From assembly GCA_946482335.1 (NCBI GenBank), contig CAMLRG010000048.1, positions 1-31,073 on the forward strand: a stretch of 31,073 bases of DNA. Reading direction: 5' to 3'. The translations under genes were made by a program, and so were the position numbers. The notes beneath the pieces were generated by a model. It made no database searches. It was given only the letters and a program-made list of their open reading frames with translations, and was not told the DNA's origin. This document shows, piece after piece, positions 15,599 through 23,713 of the stretch. The stretch comes from an uncultured Duganella sp. GTDB lineage: Bacteria > Pseudomonadota > Gammaproteobacteria > Burkholderiales > Burkholderiaceae. Position 1 is the first letter of the stretch. Each line of letters starts with the position of its first letter.

Positions 15599-17692
15599 TC
15601 AGCGAATGACATCGAGGGCGCGCAGTCGCGCGATCTCTTCGGCCGAATAGCCGTTGGCCGCCAGGATCTGGTCCGAATGCTGGCCCAGCGCCGGTGCGGC
15701 AAATGGACGCGGCGGTGGCGCGTCACCGAAGCGGTGGGCCTCGGTGAAGCCCCGGTAGCTGCCGACGGCCGGATGCTGCATGTCCGCCATCATATGCTCA
15801 GCCAGCACTTGCGGGTGCTCGAACATTTCTTCCAGCTGGCGCGCGGCGGCACAGGGCACGTCGCTGCCGAAAACTTGCTCCCACTCGCGGGCGGTGCGCG
15901 CCGACAATGCCTTGCGCAACACCGGCACCAGGAAGTCCGCGTGCTCGGCGCGCTTGCGTACGCTGTCGTAGCGCTCGTCGGTGGCAAGTTCCGGCAAGCC
16001 GACGCGCTCGCACAGGGTGGCCCAGAAGTGCGGCGTGTTGGCGGAGAGGTAGATATAGCCTTCGCGCGCCGGGTGGATGCCGGTGATGCCGCCCGAGCGC
16101 ATGTCGCGTCCGATCGCCATCGGTTCCCCTTCGGCCTTGATCAGGCGGGCCGATTGCATGGCCAGGGCGCTGCGCAGCAGGGAAACGCCGACGTATTGTC
16201 CGCGCCCGGTGCGGCTGCGCTCGAACAGCGCGGCGTTCACGCCGGAGGCGAGCAGCGCGGCGGCGTAATAATCGACCACGCTGCCGTAGACAATTTGCGG
16301 TTCGCCCCCCTGCGGGCCTTGCATGGTGCAGATGCCGGTGAAGGTTTGCAGCACCTGGTCGTAACCGGCGTTGTCTTTCATCGGGCCGCTGTCGCCATAG
16401 CCGGTGACGGCGCAGTAGATCAACTGCGGCCGCTGTTGTTTCAGCTGTTCGTAGCCGATGCCCAGGCGCTCCGGCACGCCGGGACGGAAGTTGTGCACCA
16501 GGACGTCGGCATTCTCCACCAGCTTGTGCAGGATTTGCCGTCCCTCGTCCTGTTTCAGGTCGATCACGATGCCGCGCTTGCTGCGGTTCACGCCGAGGAA
16601 GGCGCGGCTTTCAGCGTGCAGCGTCGAGGGGTACTTGCGCAGGTTGTCGCCGGCGGGCGGTTCGATCTTGATCACTTCCGCGCCCATGTCGGCCAGCTGG
16701 GTGCAGCCGTATGGGCCTGCAATGTAGGCGCTCAGGTCGAGCACGCGCACGCCGGCCAGGGGCAGGCGCGCGGCAGGCGCGGCCGGTGCACCCTGCGCAA
16801 CTGGTGCGGCTGGTGCTGCCGAGCCGACGGGCGCAGCACCGGCTGGCCGGCCGGCAGCCACGACGGCTTCGGCGCGGCGGACGAAAGGCAGGTCGACCAT
16901 CTTGCCGTCCACCGTAAACGCTCCGGTGCCCGACGCTTGCGCGGTGCGGGCAGCCTCCAGCACACGCAGCGCCTGTTCGAATTCTTCTTCGTCCGCAGTG
17001 AACACTTCATTGGCCAGCGCGACCTGGGAAGGATGGATGCAGCTCTTGCCCCAGAAGCCGAGCCGGCGCGACATCATGGCCTCAGCCCTGAACCCTTCCG
17101 TATCGCGGATATCGGGAAATGCGCTGTCGTATGCGAACACCCCTGCTTCCGCCGCCGCCATGCGCAAGGCAAACATCGCCGCATGCACGTTGGCCACGTC
17201 ACGGCGCGCGATCCGGTTCGACTCGAACAGGTCGGCAAACCCCAGCTGAAGCCCGGCCACGCGCGGATCGGCCAGGCCGATTTCCGCAGCCCGCCGCAGG
17301 CCGGCCGCCGACTCGATATTGGCCAGCACCCGCACCGGGCGGGCAACGCCATTCGCACGTTCCGCACGGGCGAGGACGGCGCATAGTGCCTGCACGTCCG
17401 CCGCCGATTCCGCTTTCGGCAAATTCAGCATGCCCAGCGCGGGCAGCGTCACCGCCGCCATGTCGGCCTCGAAATGAGGCGAGCCGACGCCGTTCACGCG
17501 GACGATAATCAATTTCCCGCTTTCCAGCGCCTCAGTGGAGCGGAGGAAGCCGGCCACCGCGCGCCGCGCCTCCTCCTTGCGCGCTTCAGGCACGGCGTCT
17601 TCCAGGTCGATCGAAATGGCATCGGCCTGGCCCTTGAGTGCCTTGGCGAATAACTCCGGGCGTGAGCCCGGTACAAACAGTTTGCTGCGCAT
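15599..17692 (-). CDS. Fusion enzyme: CitE-like (HpcH/HpaI) CoA-thioester lyase plus class III (CaiB/BaiF) CoA-transferase
   Basis: A 697-residue cytoplasmic two-domain enzyme. Residues 1-275 match CitE/citramalyl-CoA/malyl-CoA lyases: MRSKLFVPGSRPELFAKA, IDLEDAVP, R65 in VRVNG, Mg ligands E127 (ANIES) and D154 (GFADL), and LGFWGKSCIHPSQV. An Ala/Pro linker (281-310) joins a family III CoA-transferase at 311-697: GVRVLDLSAYIAGPYG, VNRSKRGIVIDL, VHNFRPGV, and TGYGDSGPMKDNAGYD with the expected catalytic Asp at D445. Known separate pairs activate an acid such as citramalate or malate with succinyl-CoA and then split the thioester to acetyl-CoA plus pyruvate or glyoxylate. The fusion could do both steps. 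It starts 23 bp after the TBDR stop. The actual acid substrate is unknown; an HMG-like or branched acid is equally possible. Confidence 0.88.
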   Translation of the reverse strand: MRSKLFVPGSRPELFAKALKGQADAISIDLEDAVPEARKEEARRAVAGFLRSTEALESGKLIIVRVNGVGSPHFEADMAAVTLPALGMLNLPKAESAADVQALCAVLARAERANGVARPVRVLANIESAAGLRRAAEIGLADPRVAGLQLGFADLFESNRIARRDVANVHAAMFALRMAAAEAGVFAYDSAFPDIRDTEGFRAEAMMSRRLGFWGKSCIHPSQVALANEVFTADEEEFEQALRVLEAARTAQASGTGAFTVDGKMVDLPFVRRAEAVVAAGRPAGAAPVGSAAPAAPVAQGAPAAPAARLPLAGVRVLDLSAYIAGPYGCTQLADMGAEVIKIEPPAGDNLRKYPSTLHAESRAFLGVNRSKRGIVIDLKQDEGRQILHKLVENADVLVHNFRPGVPERLGIGYEQLKQQRPQLIYCAVTGYGDSGPMKDNAGYDQVLQTFTGICTMQGPQGGEPQIVYGSVVDYYAAALLASGVNAALFERSRTGRGQYVGVSLLRSALAMQSARLIKAEGEPMAIGRDMRSGGITGIHPAREGYIYLSANTPHFWATLCERVGLPELATDERYDSVRKRAEHADFLVPVLRKALSARTAREWEQVFGSDVPCAAARQLEEMFEHPQVLAEHMMADMQHPAVGSYRGFTEAHRFGDAPPPRPFAAPALGQHSDQILAANGYSAEEIARLRALDVIR

Positions 17693-17715
17693 GGTGTCCG
17701 GTCCCGCGTACTCGC

Positions 17716-19854
17716 TCAGAAAGTGATGCTGTGGGTCAGCGAATACGTGCGTCCACGGCCCGCAAAGTAGTTCTGGAAGCCCGGCACCTGCGCCCAGGTC
17801 AGGATATAGAAGCGGTCCGCCAGGTTTTCGATGCCCAGCGTCAGGTCGCCGTAGCGGGTCTTGTATGTGCTGGTCAAATCGAACAGCGTGTAGCCGCCGG
17901 TCTTCTCCGCCGAAGAGCGGCCCGGGTTGATCGAGCGGCCCTTCAGCGTGGTGGAGCTGAGGCGGACATTGCCGCGGTCCGACCACTGCCAGCTGGCACC
18001 GAGGCCCAGCTTGTCGGGATTGATGGTCGCCACGCCCTGTTCGGTATCGAGCGGCCCGCCAAGGCGCGAAGCCGATTTGCCGCGGATGCGCGAATACAGC
18101 CCGTTCACGCGCAGCGCCGGCGTCACCACCAGCTCACCGGACAGCTCGAAGCCCTTCACCTGCACCGGCGAACGCTGCATGACAAAGTCGCCGGTCGCAG
18201 GATCGATCGACAGCGACACGCCGAAGTCCGAATCCGACTTGTAATACGATGCCGCCAGGTTGCCCCACTTTCCTTTCCAGTTCGCGCCGATTTCCTTGTT
18301 CTCGACGATCACCGCCTGCAAGTCCAGGATGCCTTGCACGGTCTGTCCCGGCACTTTGATGTTACGCAGCGGGATGCCGACGTTCGGCAGGCTGAAGCCC
18401 TTGGCGTACGACACATAGGCCGAGAATCCCGGCGCGAAGCGCCACACCACGCCGGCATTGGGCAGGCTGGCCTGGTAGTCCAGCTTACCGCCCTGCACAA
18501 ACACGCGGTTATTGAAATAGGTGGTCGTGTAGCTGTCCACTTCCAGTTCGCCGCTCTCGCGCCGGTAGCCGCCGCTCAGCGTGAAATCGCCCACGTCGTA
18601 GGACAGCTGCGCGTACGGCGCCTTGCTGGTGTAGACCATCGGCGGCACCCAGGTACGGTTGGTCAGCGCCAGGCGCTGTTCGGTCTGGTCGCGCACCACG
18701 TCGACGCCCGCGCGCAATTCCAGGCCGCTGACGAGGAAGTCCGGACGGCTGTACCCGGTGCGCAAGCCGCGCTTTTTCGAAAAGACTTCGGACTGGTCGA
18801 CCAGGGTGCCCAGCGGTGCGATCAGCGGGTCCTGCTTGTCCGCACCGCCCTTCTCGGCCACGAAGCGCATTGCCTGCTGCGCTTTGTAGACCTGTGCCGT
18901 CAACGTCCCGCCCAGCACGTCGTCGTTGCTGTAGTTGGCCGCGTATTGGCGGAAGTCGTTGAATTCGGCCTGGCCGTTGAACGGCTTGCCCGGCACCGAT
19001 GTATCGGTGAGGTATTTGGCGCGGCCGCCTTCCTGGTAGACGTAATTGCCCTTGCCATTCAGCTTGAAGCGGCTGGCCTGCAGCACCAGGCGCTGGTGGG
19101 TGGTCAGGTTGATGCCGGTCTTCAGGAACAGGTTACGGCCTTCCGTATCGTTGAGCGAACCGGAAGCATTCATGCCGATGCGGCGGCCGTGCGCATCCCA
19201 CTGCATGCCGCGGTCGACTTCCGACATGGCCAGCAGCAGATCGTAAGCGTCTTCCTTGTGGGCGAACACACCGCCGATCTTCCAGCCCATGCTGTCGTCC
19301 TCGAACTGGCTGGTCAGCTTGGTGGTCAGCGTGAATTCGTTGCCCTCCTTGGTGGGCGTCTTCGAGACATAGTTGATGATGCCGCCCGCCGCGCCCACGC
19401 CTTCCGAGGCCGAAGGACCGTTGATCACTTCGATGCGCCCCACCACGCCCAGGTCGGTGAAGGAGCCGCCGCGCTGGGTTTCGCGCAGCGGCGAACTTTG
19501 CGGGATACCGTCGAACAGGCGCAGCGCGATGCGGCCGCGCAGCGTTTCGCCGGTGTTGCTCATGGCCTGGGTCGATTCGGCATAGCCCGGCACCACGCGC
19601 GACAGCACGGCCGTCGCGTCTTCGGTAATCGCCAGGGAGTTGGCGACTTCGGCACTGGAAATCACGTTGACCGCGCCAGGGATCTTGTCCACCGCCTTGG
19701 CGGTGCGCGTACCCGTCACGATCACGGTCGCGGCATTCTTTTCCTTGTCGTCGTCCGCCTGCTTGCCTTCAGCCTGTTGCGCGAAGGCGCCGCCGCAGAA
19801 CAGCATTGCCGCGATGGCCGCCGCGATCGGCTTCAGTTTGCTTGCCTGATTCAT
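17716..19854 (-). CDS. TonB-dependent receptor, 712 residues, of the catabolic operon
   Basis: A 712-residue outer-membrane receptor, the size of siderophore/vitamin-type TBDRs. A signal peptide ends at AFAQ near residue 26, followed by an acidic/basic linker, TonB box-like ATVIVTGTRTAK, and the plug (IPGAVNVISSAEVANS ... IEVINGPSASEGVGAAGGIINYVSKTP). The barrel ends in YSLTHSITF with terminal Phe. AGGAG lies 6 bases before the ATG. It is encoded between the ribokinase (66 bp upstream) and the lyase/CoA-transferase fusion (23 bp downstream), all in one direction. It is therefore expected to import the compound the operon degrades rather than iron, although its short size and plug resemble iron-siderophore receptors. 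No terminator was seen on either side. Confidence 0.92.
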   Translation of the reverse strand: MNQASKLKPIAAAIAAMLFCGGAFAQQAEGKQADDDKEKNAATVIVTGTRTAKAVDKIPGAVNVISSAEVANSLAITEDATAVLSRVVPGYAESTQAMSNTGETLRGRIALRLFDGIPQSSPLRETQRGGSFTDLGVVGRIEVINGPSASEGVGAAGGIINYVSKTPTKEGNEFTLTTKLTSQFEDDSMGWKIGGVFAHKEDAYDLLLAMSEVDRGMQWDAHGRRIGMNASGSLNDTEGRNLFLKTGINLTTHQRLVLQASRFKLNGKGNYVYQEGGRAKYLTDTSVPGKPFNGQAEFNDFRQYAANYSNDDVLGGTLTAQVYKAQQAMRFVAEKGGADKQDPLIAPLGTLVDQSEVFSKKRGLRTGYSRPDFLVSGLELRAGVDVVRDQTEQRLALTNRTWVPPMVYTSKAPYAQLSYDVGDFTLSGGYRRESGELEVDSYTTTYFNNRVFVQGGKLDYQASLPNAGVVWRFAPGFSAYVSYAKGFSLPNVGIPLRNIKVPGQTVQGILDLQAVIVENKEIGANWKGKWGNLAASYYKSDSDFGVSLSIDPATGDFVMQRSPVQVKGFELSGELVVTPALRVNGLYSRIRGKSASRLGGPLDTEQGVATINPDKLGLGASWQWSDRGNVRLSSTTLKGRSINPGRSSAEKTGGYTLFDLTSTYKTRYGDLTLGIENLADRFYILTWAQVPGFQNYFAGRGRTYSLTHSITF

Positions 19855-19920
19855 TTTCGTCTCCTCTTTCTAGCGATTTTTTATTGCTTATGAGAGTTAC
19901 TGCGATGCGGGCCGGTCCTC

Positions 19921-20871
19921 CTAGCCTTCGAGGCCGAGGGCGGCCCGTCCACCCCGGCTTTCGATAAATTCCTGCAGTTCCGCGCGCGTCGGGATCGAAG
20001 TCTGGGCACCGATGCGCGTCACGGCCAGCGCCGCCGCACATTGCGCCTCGCGCGTGGCGGCAAGCAATGTCCTGCCCTGCGCCAGCGCCACGGTCAGGGC
20101 GCCGACAAAGGTATCGCCCGCCGCCGTGGTATCGACCGGCTGCACTTTCACAGCCGGTACCAGGCAGTCGCCGGCCGCTTCGGTCACGGCAACGCCAGCC
20201 TCCCCCATCGTCACCAGTACGGCACCGGCGCCGCGCCGGCGCAAGGCGCGCGCCGCCGCGCACGCATCTTCGGGCGACTCCACGCGCAGGCCGCTCAATT
20301 GCGCGGCTTCCGTTTCGTTGACGATCAGGTAGTCCACCATGGCCAGCAGGTGCTGCGGCAGCGGTGCTGCGGGTGCCGGGTTGAAGATGACTTTCACGCC
20401 GGCGCCGTGGGCGATCTCGATGGCGCGCACCACGCTGTCCATCGGCGTTTCAAGCTGGCAGACCAGGTAAGGCGAGGCAGCAATGGCACCGGCCGCCGCC
20501 TCCACCTGGGCCACGCTCAGCACATGGTTGGCGCCGGGTGCCAGCACGATGCTGTTGGCACCCTGCGCATCGACGAAGATGCCGGCGACGCCGGTGGCGG
20601 CGTCCGGCGCAACCAGGATGTAGCGGGTGTCCACGCCGTCCGCGGCCAGGTCGGCCAGGGCGCTGCGGCCGAAATCGTCGTCGCCGACGGCGCCGACAAA
20701 GCGCACTTCGGCGCCCAGCCGTGCCGCGGCGATGGCCTGGTTGGCTCCCTTGCCGCCGCCAACGCGGCGGAAACCGCTGCCGCTGATGGTTTCGCCGAGC
20801 AGCGGCATGCGCGGCGTGCGCAACACCAGATCGATGTTGATACTGCCGACGATGGTGATGCGGGGAGTCAT
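19921..20871 (-). CDS. rbsK: Ribokinase-type PfkB sugar kinase
   Basis: A 316-residue PfkB-family kinase close to ribokinase. It shows the N-terminal GSINIDL substrate motif (D14), the GGGKGANQAIAAARLGA glycine-rich motif at 38-54, FVGAVGDDDFG, NPAPAAPLP, YLIVNETEA, and the catalytic DTTAAGDTF block with D253 as base. Ribokinases phosphorylate the C5 hydroxyl of D-ribose; close relatives act on deoxyribose or other pentoses. It is the first gene of the operon, after the double operator. No ribose ABC transporter or rbsD is present, so a pentose released by the operon's glycosidases may be the natural substrate. GGAG lies 9 bases before the ATG. An AGGAGG directly after its stop has no start codon behind it. 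Confidence 0.9.
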   Translation of the reverse strand: MTPRITIVGSINIDLVLRTPRMPLLGETISGSGFRRVGGGKGANQAIAAARLGAEVRFVGAVGDDDFGRSALADLAADGVDTRYILVAPDAATGVAGIFVDAQGANSIVLAPGANHVLSVAQVEAAAGAIAASPYLVCQLETPMDSVVRAIEIAHGAGVKVIFNPAPAAPLPQHLLAMVDYLIVNETEAAQLSGLRVESPEDACAAARALRRRGAGAVLVTMGEAGVAVTEAAGDCLVPAVKVQPVDTTAAGDTFVGALTVALAQGRTLLAATREAQCAAALAVTRIGAQTSIPTRAELQEFIESRGGRAALGLEG

Positions 20872-20904
20872 GCCGTGGGTCTCCGAAAAGGCTGATTTTC
20901 AGAC

Positions 20905-20928
20905 GCAAACGTTTGCGCAAACGTTTGC
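20905..20928. promoter_or_regulatory. Double PurR/RbsR-type operator
   Basis: The 12-bp palindrome GCAAACGTTTGC occurs twice with no spacer (20905-20916 and 20917-20928), so the whole 24 bp is also a perfect palindrome. The unit equals the core of E. coli PurR operators and resembles RbsR sites. It lies just downstream of the putative -10 element of the ribokinase promoter. The adjacent RbsR-like repressor is the obvious binder. Two sites 12 bp apart would put two dimers on nearly opposite faces or make them compete. Confidence 0.88.
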
Positions 20929-20929
20929 T

Positions 20930-20958
20930 ATTGAATACGCACGCCGATTTGCTGTCAA
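20930..20958 (-). promoter_or_regulatory. Putative sigma-70 promoter of the six-gene operon
   Basis: On the minus strand a perfect -35 TTGACA (20958-20953) is separated by exactly 17 bases from TTCAAT (20935-20930), a 4/6 match to the -10 consensus. The expected start falls near 20923, inside the double operator, so a bound repressor would block initiation. The whole element sits between the repressor stop (20976) and the ribokinase start (20871). Confidence 0.6.
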
Positions 20959-20975
20959 CTCTTTCTTTTTGGAAA

Positions 20976-21977
20976 TTACCTCAGCGGGGCCGTCGACTGC
21001 CGCACCACCAGCCTGGTGTGCAGCAATTCGCGGCGCAGGGGGGCGCCCTGGCCGCCTACCCGCTCCAGGAGGAGACGCGCCGTCAACGCGCCCATTTCGT
21101 ACTTCGGCTGGGCGACGGTGGTCAGCGGCGGGGTGGTGAAGGAAGCCAGCGCAATGTCGTCATAACCCAACACCGACAGCTGGTCGGGCACGCGCACGCC
21201 GCGCGCATTGGCGGCGCAAATGCCGCCGATGGCCATCAGGTCGTTGCTGGCGAAGATGGCGGTGGGGGATTTGGGCAGCGCCAGCAGCTGGCTGAACGCC
21301 TGGTAGCCGCCTTCGCTGGTGAAGTCGCTGCGCACCAGGTAGTCGAGCCGGAAACGCAAGCCCGCTTCCTTCAGCGCGCGCAAATAGCCTTCCACGCGGG
21401 CGCGCGAGGGCGGCAGGTCGATGGGGCCGGACACGCAGGCGATCTCGCGGTGTCCCTGCCCGATCAGGTAACGGGTGGCGAGATAGCCGCCCTCCTCGTG
21501 GTCGGCCTCGACGAAGTCCGCCTGCACGCCCGCCACTTCGCGGTCCACCAGCACGGTGGGGATGGGCAGGTGCTGCAGGCGTGCCGACAGCTCGGCATCC
21601 GCGCCAGAGGCCACCAGGATCAAGCCATCGATGCGCTTTTCCATCAGCACCTGCAGGTAGGCGGTCTGCTTGCGCGTGTCGTCGTAGGCATTGCACAGGA
21701 TGACGTTGTAGCCCTGCTTGAAGGAGGCATCCTCGATGCCCTGGATCAGCTCCGCGAAATAGGGATTGGTATTGTTCGGGACCATCATGCCGATGGTGTG
21801 CGTCTTGTCGCCCTTCAGGCTGCGCGCCACCGCGCTGGGGATGTAGCGCAGCTCCGCCATCGCGGCGCGCACCCGCTCCTGCACGTCCTCGCTGACGACG
21901 CGCGTGTTGTTCAGCACATGGGACACGGTGGTAGTGGAAACGCCGGCGCGTTCCGCTACTTGTTTCATCGTTGCCAT
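20976..21977 (-). CDS. LacI-family repressor, RbsR/PurR-like
   Basis: A 333-residue LacI-family regulator. The N-terminal HTH and hinge (MATMKQVAERAGVSTTTVSHVLNNTRVVS ... YIPSAVARSLK) match PurR/RbsR, whose operators share the GCAAACGTTTGC core found just downstream of this gene. The periplasmic-binding-like domain (THTIGMMVPNNTNPYFAELIQGIE, KRIDGLILVASG, GPIDLPPSRARVEGY, AIFASNDLMAIG, VLGYDDIALASFTTPPLTT) is closer to RbsR than to PurR by eye. The ligand is probably the imported sugar or its phosphate. Its ATG follows the serine-hydrolase stop after a single base, indicating translational coupling. It reads in the same direction as the operon it probably represses. The gene name is left open because the ligand is unknown. 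Confidence 0.92.
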   Translation of the reverse strand: MATMKQVAERAGVSTTTVSHVLNNTRVVSEDVQERVRAAMAELRYIPSAVARSLKGDKTHTIGMMVPNNTNPYFAELIQGIEDASFKQGYNVILCNAYDDTRKQTAYLQVLMEKRIDGLILVASGADAELSARLQHLPIPTVLVDREVAGVQADFVEADHEEGGYLATRYLIGQGHREIACVSGPIDLPPSRARVEGYLRALKEAGLRFRLDYLVRSDFTSEGGYQAFSQLLALPKSPTAIFASNDLMAIGGICAANARGVRVPDQLSVLGYDDIALASFTTPPLTTVAQPKYEMGALTARLLLERVGGQGAPLRRELLHTRLVVRQSTAPLR

Positions 21978-21978
21978 A

Positions 21979-23223
21979 TCAGTCGGTTAGCGATTGGTAC
22001 ACCAGGTTATAGAAAGTGGCGCTCAGCTTGGGCGGGTCGCGGGGCAGCCCCTGCGGCAAGTGCTGCATCAGCAACAGGGCCACCAGTTGTTCTTTGGGAT
22101 CGATAGTGTAATAGGTCGATGCCGCTCCCGACCAGCCGAATTGTCCGACGCTGCCCAGCCGGCCGCGGCGCGCCACATCCAGCACCACGTAGCCGCCGAG
22201 GCCGAAGCCTTCGGCCGGGCTGAATTCGTGCACCGGCGGATTAAGGTGAGTCAGGTGATTGGACATCATCAGTTCCACGCTCTTGCGGCCCAGGACCTGG
22301 ACGCCATCGAGGCTGCCGCCATTGAGCAGCATTTGCGCAAAGCGGGCGTAGTCGGCGGCGGTCGAGTACAGGCCGCCGGCACCGCTGGGATAGGGTTGCT
22401 GCTGCCCGCCATCCGGTACGATCGTGCCGGGCGCGGGCGCGGTGAGGCGGCCATCCGCATCGGTAGTCGTCATGGCGGCGATGCGGTGGCGCTGGGCGGG
22501 TGGCACGGTGAAACCGGTATCGGGCATCTGCAAGGGAACGGACAGGCGCTGCTTGAGGAAGGCATCGAAAGCCTGTCCCGAGACCACTTCGACAATGCGG
22601 CCGGCCAGCACGCTGGCGGTGCCGTCGTAATGGAACTCCGCGCCCGGCTCGTGCGCCAGCGGCAATGTCGACAGGCGCTGGGCAAAGGTCCGCAGGTCCG
22701 GCGCCCGCTGCAAACCTGCCGCGTCGAAGATGCGGTTGACGGGCAGCGCGCGATCGCCGTAGGCGGCAAATCCGGCGGTATGGGTGAGCAGCTGGCGGAT
22801 CGTCAGCGGCTGCTTCGCAGCACGTGTCTGCGGCGCCTGCGCCGTGCCGCCAGTGAACACGCGCGCGGCGGCAAACTCGGGAATGTACTTCGACACCGGG
22901 TCATCGAGCAGCAGCTTGCCCTCTTCCATCAACACCAGGATTGCGGCTGCGGTGATGGCCTTGGTCATCGAATAGATGCGGAAGATGGCATCGCGCCGGA
23001 GTGCTTCGGTGCGGCCCAGGTCGCGGTGGCCGAAGGCCGTGTAGTCGACCACCCGGCCCTGATGCATGACCAGCACGACGGCGCCCAGGTATTGCCGGTG
23101 CAAGATGGCCTGGCCCACGAAACCGTCCACCCGCTGCAAGCGCTCGGCGGAGAGGCCCTGCCCGGCCTGTGCCGGCAAGGCGCAGGTCAGGGCAAGCGAG
23201 AGGGCAAGCAGCGGTCTTTTCAT
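21979..23223 (-). CDS. Exported beta-lactamase-fold serine hydrolase (class C / family VIII esterase type)
   Basis: A 414-residue protein with a signal peptide (MKRPLLALSLALTCALPAQA|GQG). The nucleophile motif S85-M-T-K88 lies in FRIYSMTKAITAAAILVLMEEGKL, the second motif tyrosine is Y199 in FHYDGTASVL, and the third motif is the WSG type (GQFGWSGAASTYYTIDP). WSG and the YxG form point to a family VIII carboxylesterase or peptidase-like enzyme rather than a true cephalosporinase. I chose ATG 23223 because it begins the signal peptide; an upstream TTG at 23238 is possible, and no strong ribosome-binding site is seen for either. It shares a transcript with the repressor gene. Removing acyl groups from an incoming glycoside would fit the context but is inference. 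Confidence 0.87.
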   Translation of the reverse strand: MKRPLLALSLALTCALPAQAGQGLSAERLQRVDGFVGQAILHRQYLGAVVLVMHQGRVVDYTAFGHRDLGRTEALRRDAIFRIYSMTKAITAAAILVLMEEGKLLLDDPVSKYIPEFAAARVFTGGTAQAPQTRAAKQPLTIRQLLTHTAGFAAYGDRALPVNRIFDAAGLQRAPDLRTFAQRLSTLPLAHEPGAEFHYDGTASVLAGRIVEVVSGQAFDAFLKQRLSVPLQMPDTGFTVPPAQRHRIAAMTTTDADGRLTAPAPGTIVPDGGQQQPYPSGAGGLYSTAADYARFAQMLLNGGSLDGVQVLGRKSVELMMSNHLTHLNPPVHEFSPAEGFGLGGYVVLDVARRGRLGSVGQFGWSGAASTYYTIDPKEQLVALLLMQHLPQGLPRDPPKLSATFYNLVYQSLTD

Positions 23224-23308
23224 CAAGGCGCGGATCAAGGGTAATGCGCGCCATTGTACGCCAGACCACGGGCCGCCCCGCTCGGCCGTGGGGCGGGGTT
23301 ACAATGCC

Positions 23309-23713
23309 ATGATGTTGCCCCGCTTTGCTGCCGATGCAGTCCTGCTGCTGCACTTGTGCTTCGTCCTGTTCGCCGTGCTGGGCGCGGTGCTGGCGTTCCG
23401 TTGGCCGCGCGTGGTATGGCTGCATCTGCCGGCTGCGTTGTGGGCAACCGGCATCGAGCTGGCGGGTGCCATCTGCCCGCTCACCTACCTGGAGAACGAT
23501 TTCCGCCAGCGCGCCGGCCAGCAGGGTTATGCGGGCGGCTTCGTCGAGCACTACTTGCTCCCCGTGCTGTACCCCGCCGGCTTGACGCCCGCCGTGCAAT
23601 ATGTGCTGGCGGGCGTGGTGCTGGGTGTGAACCTTATGCTGTATGCGTGGCTGTGGCGCCGTCGCCGATCTCGCCGAGGCGGTACCAGTCGACCTTCCGC
23701 GTCGCCACCATGA
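23309..23713 (+). CDS. DUF2784 family small membrane protein
   Basis: A 134-residue protein with about four hydrophobic segments (ADAVLLLHLCFVLFAVLGAVLAF, WLHLPAALWATGIELAGAIC, VEHYLLPVLYP, VQYVLAGVVLGVNLMLYAWLW) and the conserved CPLTYLENDFRQ block diagnostic of DUF2784. The C-terminus is Arg-rich. Two ATGs in a row start at 23309; the ribosome-binding site is weak. It is divergent from the serine hydrolase (85 bp apart), and its last 80 bp overlap the 3' end of creD on the other strand. Function unknown; the family is widespread in Proteobacteria. Confidence 0.87.
   Translation: MMLPRFAADAVLLLHLCFVLFAVLGAVLAFRWPRVVWLHLPAALWATGIELAGAICPLTYLENDFRQRAGQQGYAGGFVEHYLLPVLYPAGLTPAVQYVLAGVVLGVNLMLYAWLWRRRRSRRGGTSRPSASPP

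Noticed and set aside
19905..19920. AGGAGG just after the rbsK stop as sign of a missed small gene
   Set aside because: No ATG, GTG or TTG start at usable distance opens a frame before the TBDR start at 19854.
21979..23223. Calling this an antibiotic-resistance AmpC beta-lactamase linked to creBCD
   Set aside because: The motifs are of the family VIII esterase type (WSG rather than KTG), and the gene is coupled to a sugar repressor, not to cre.
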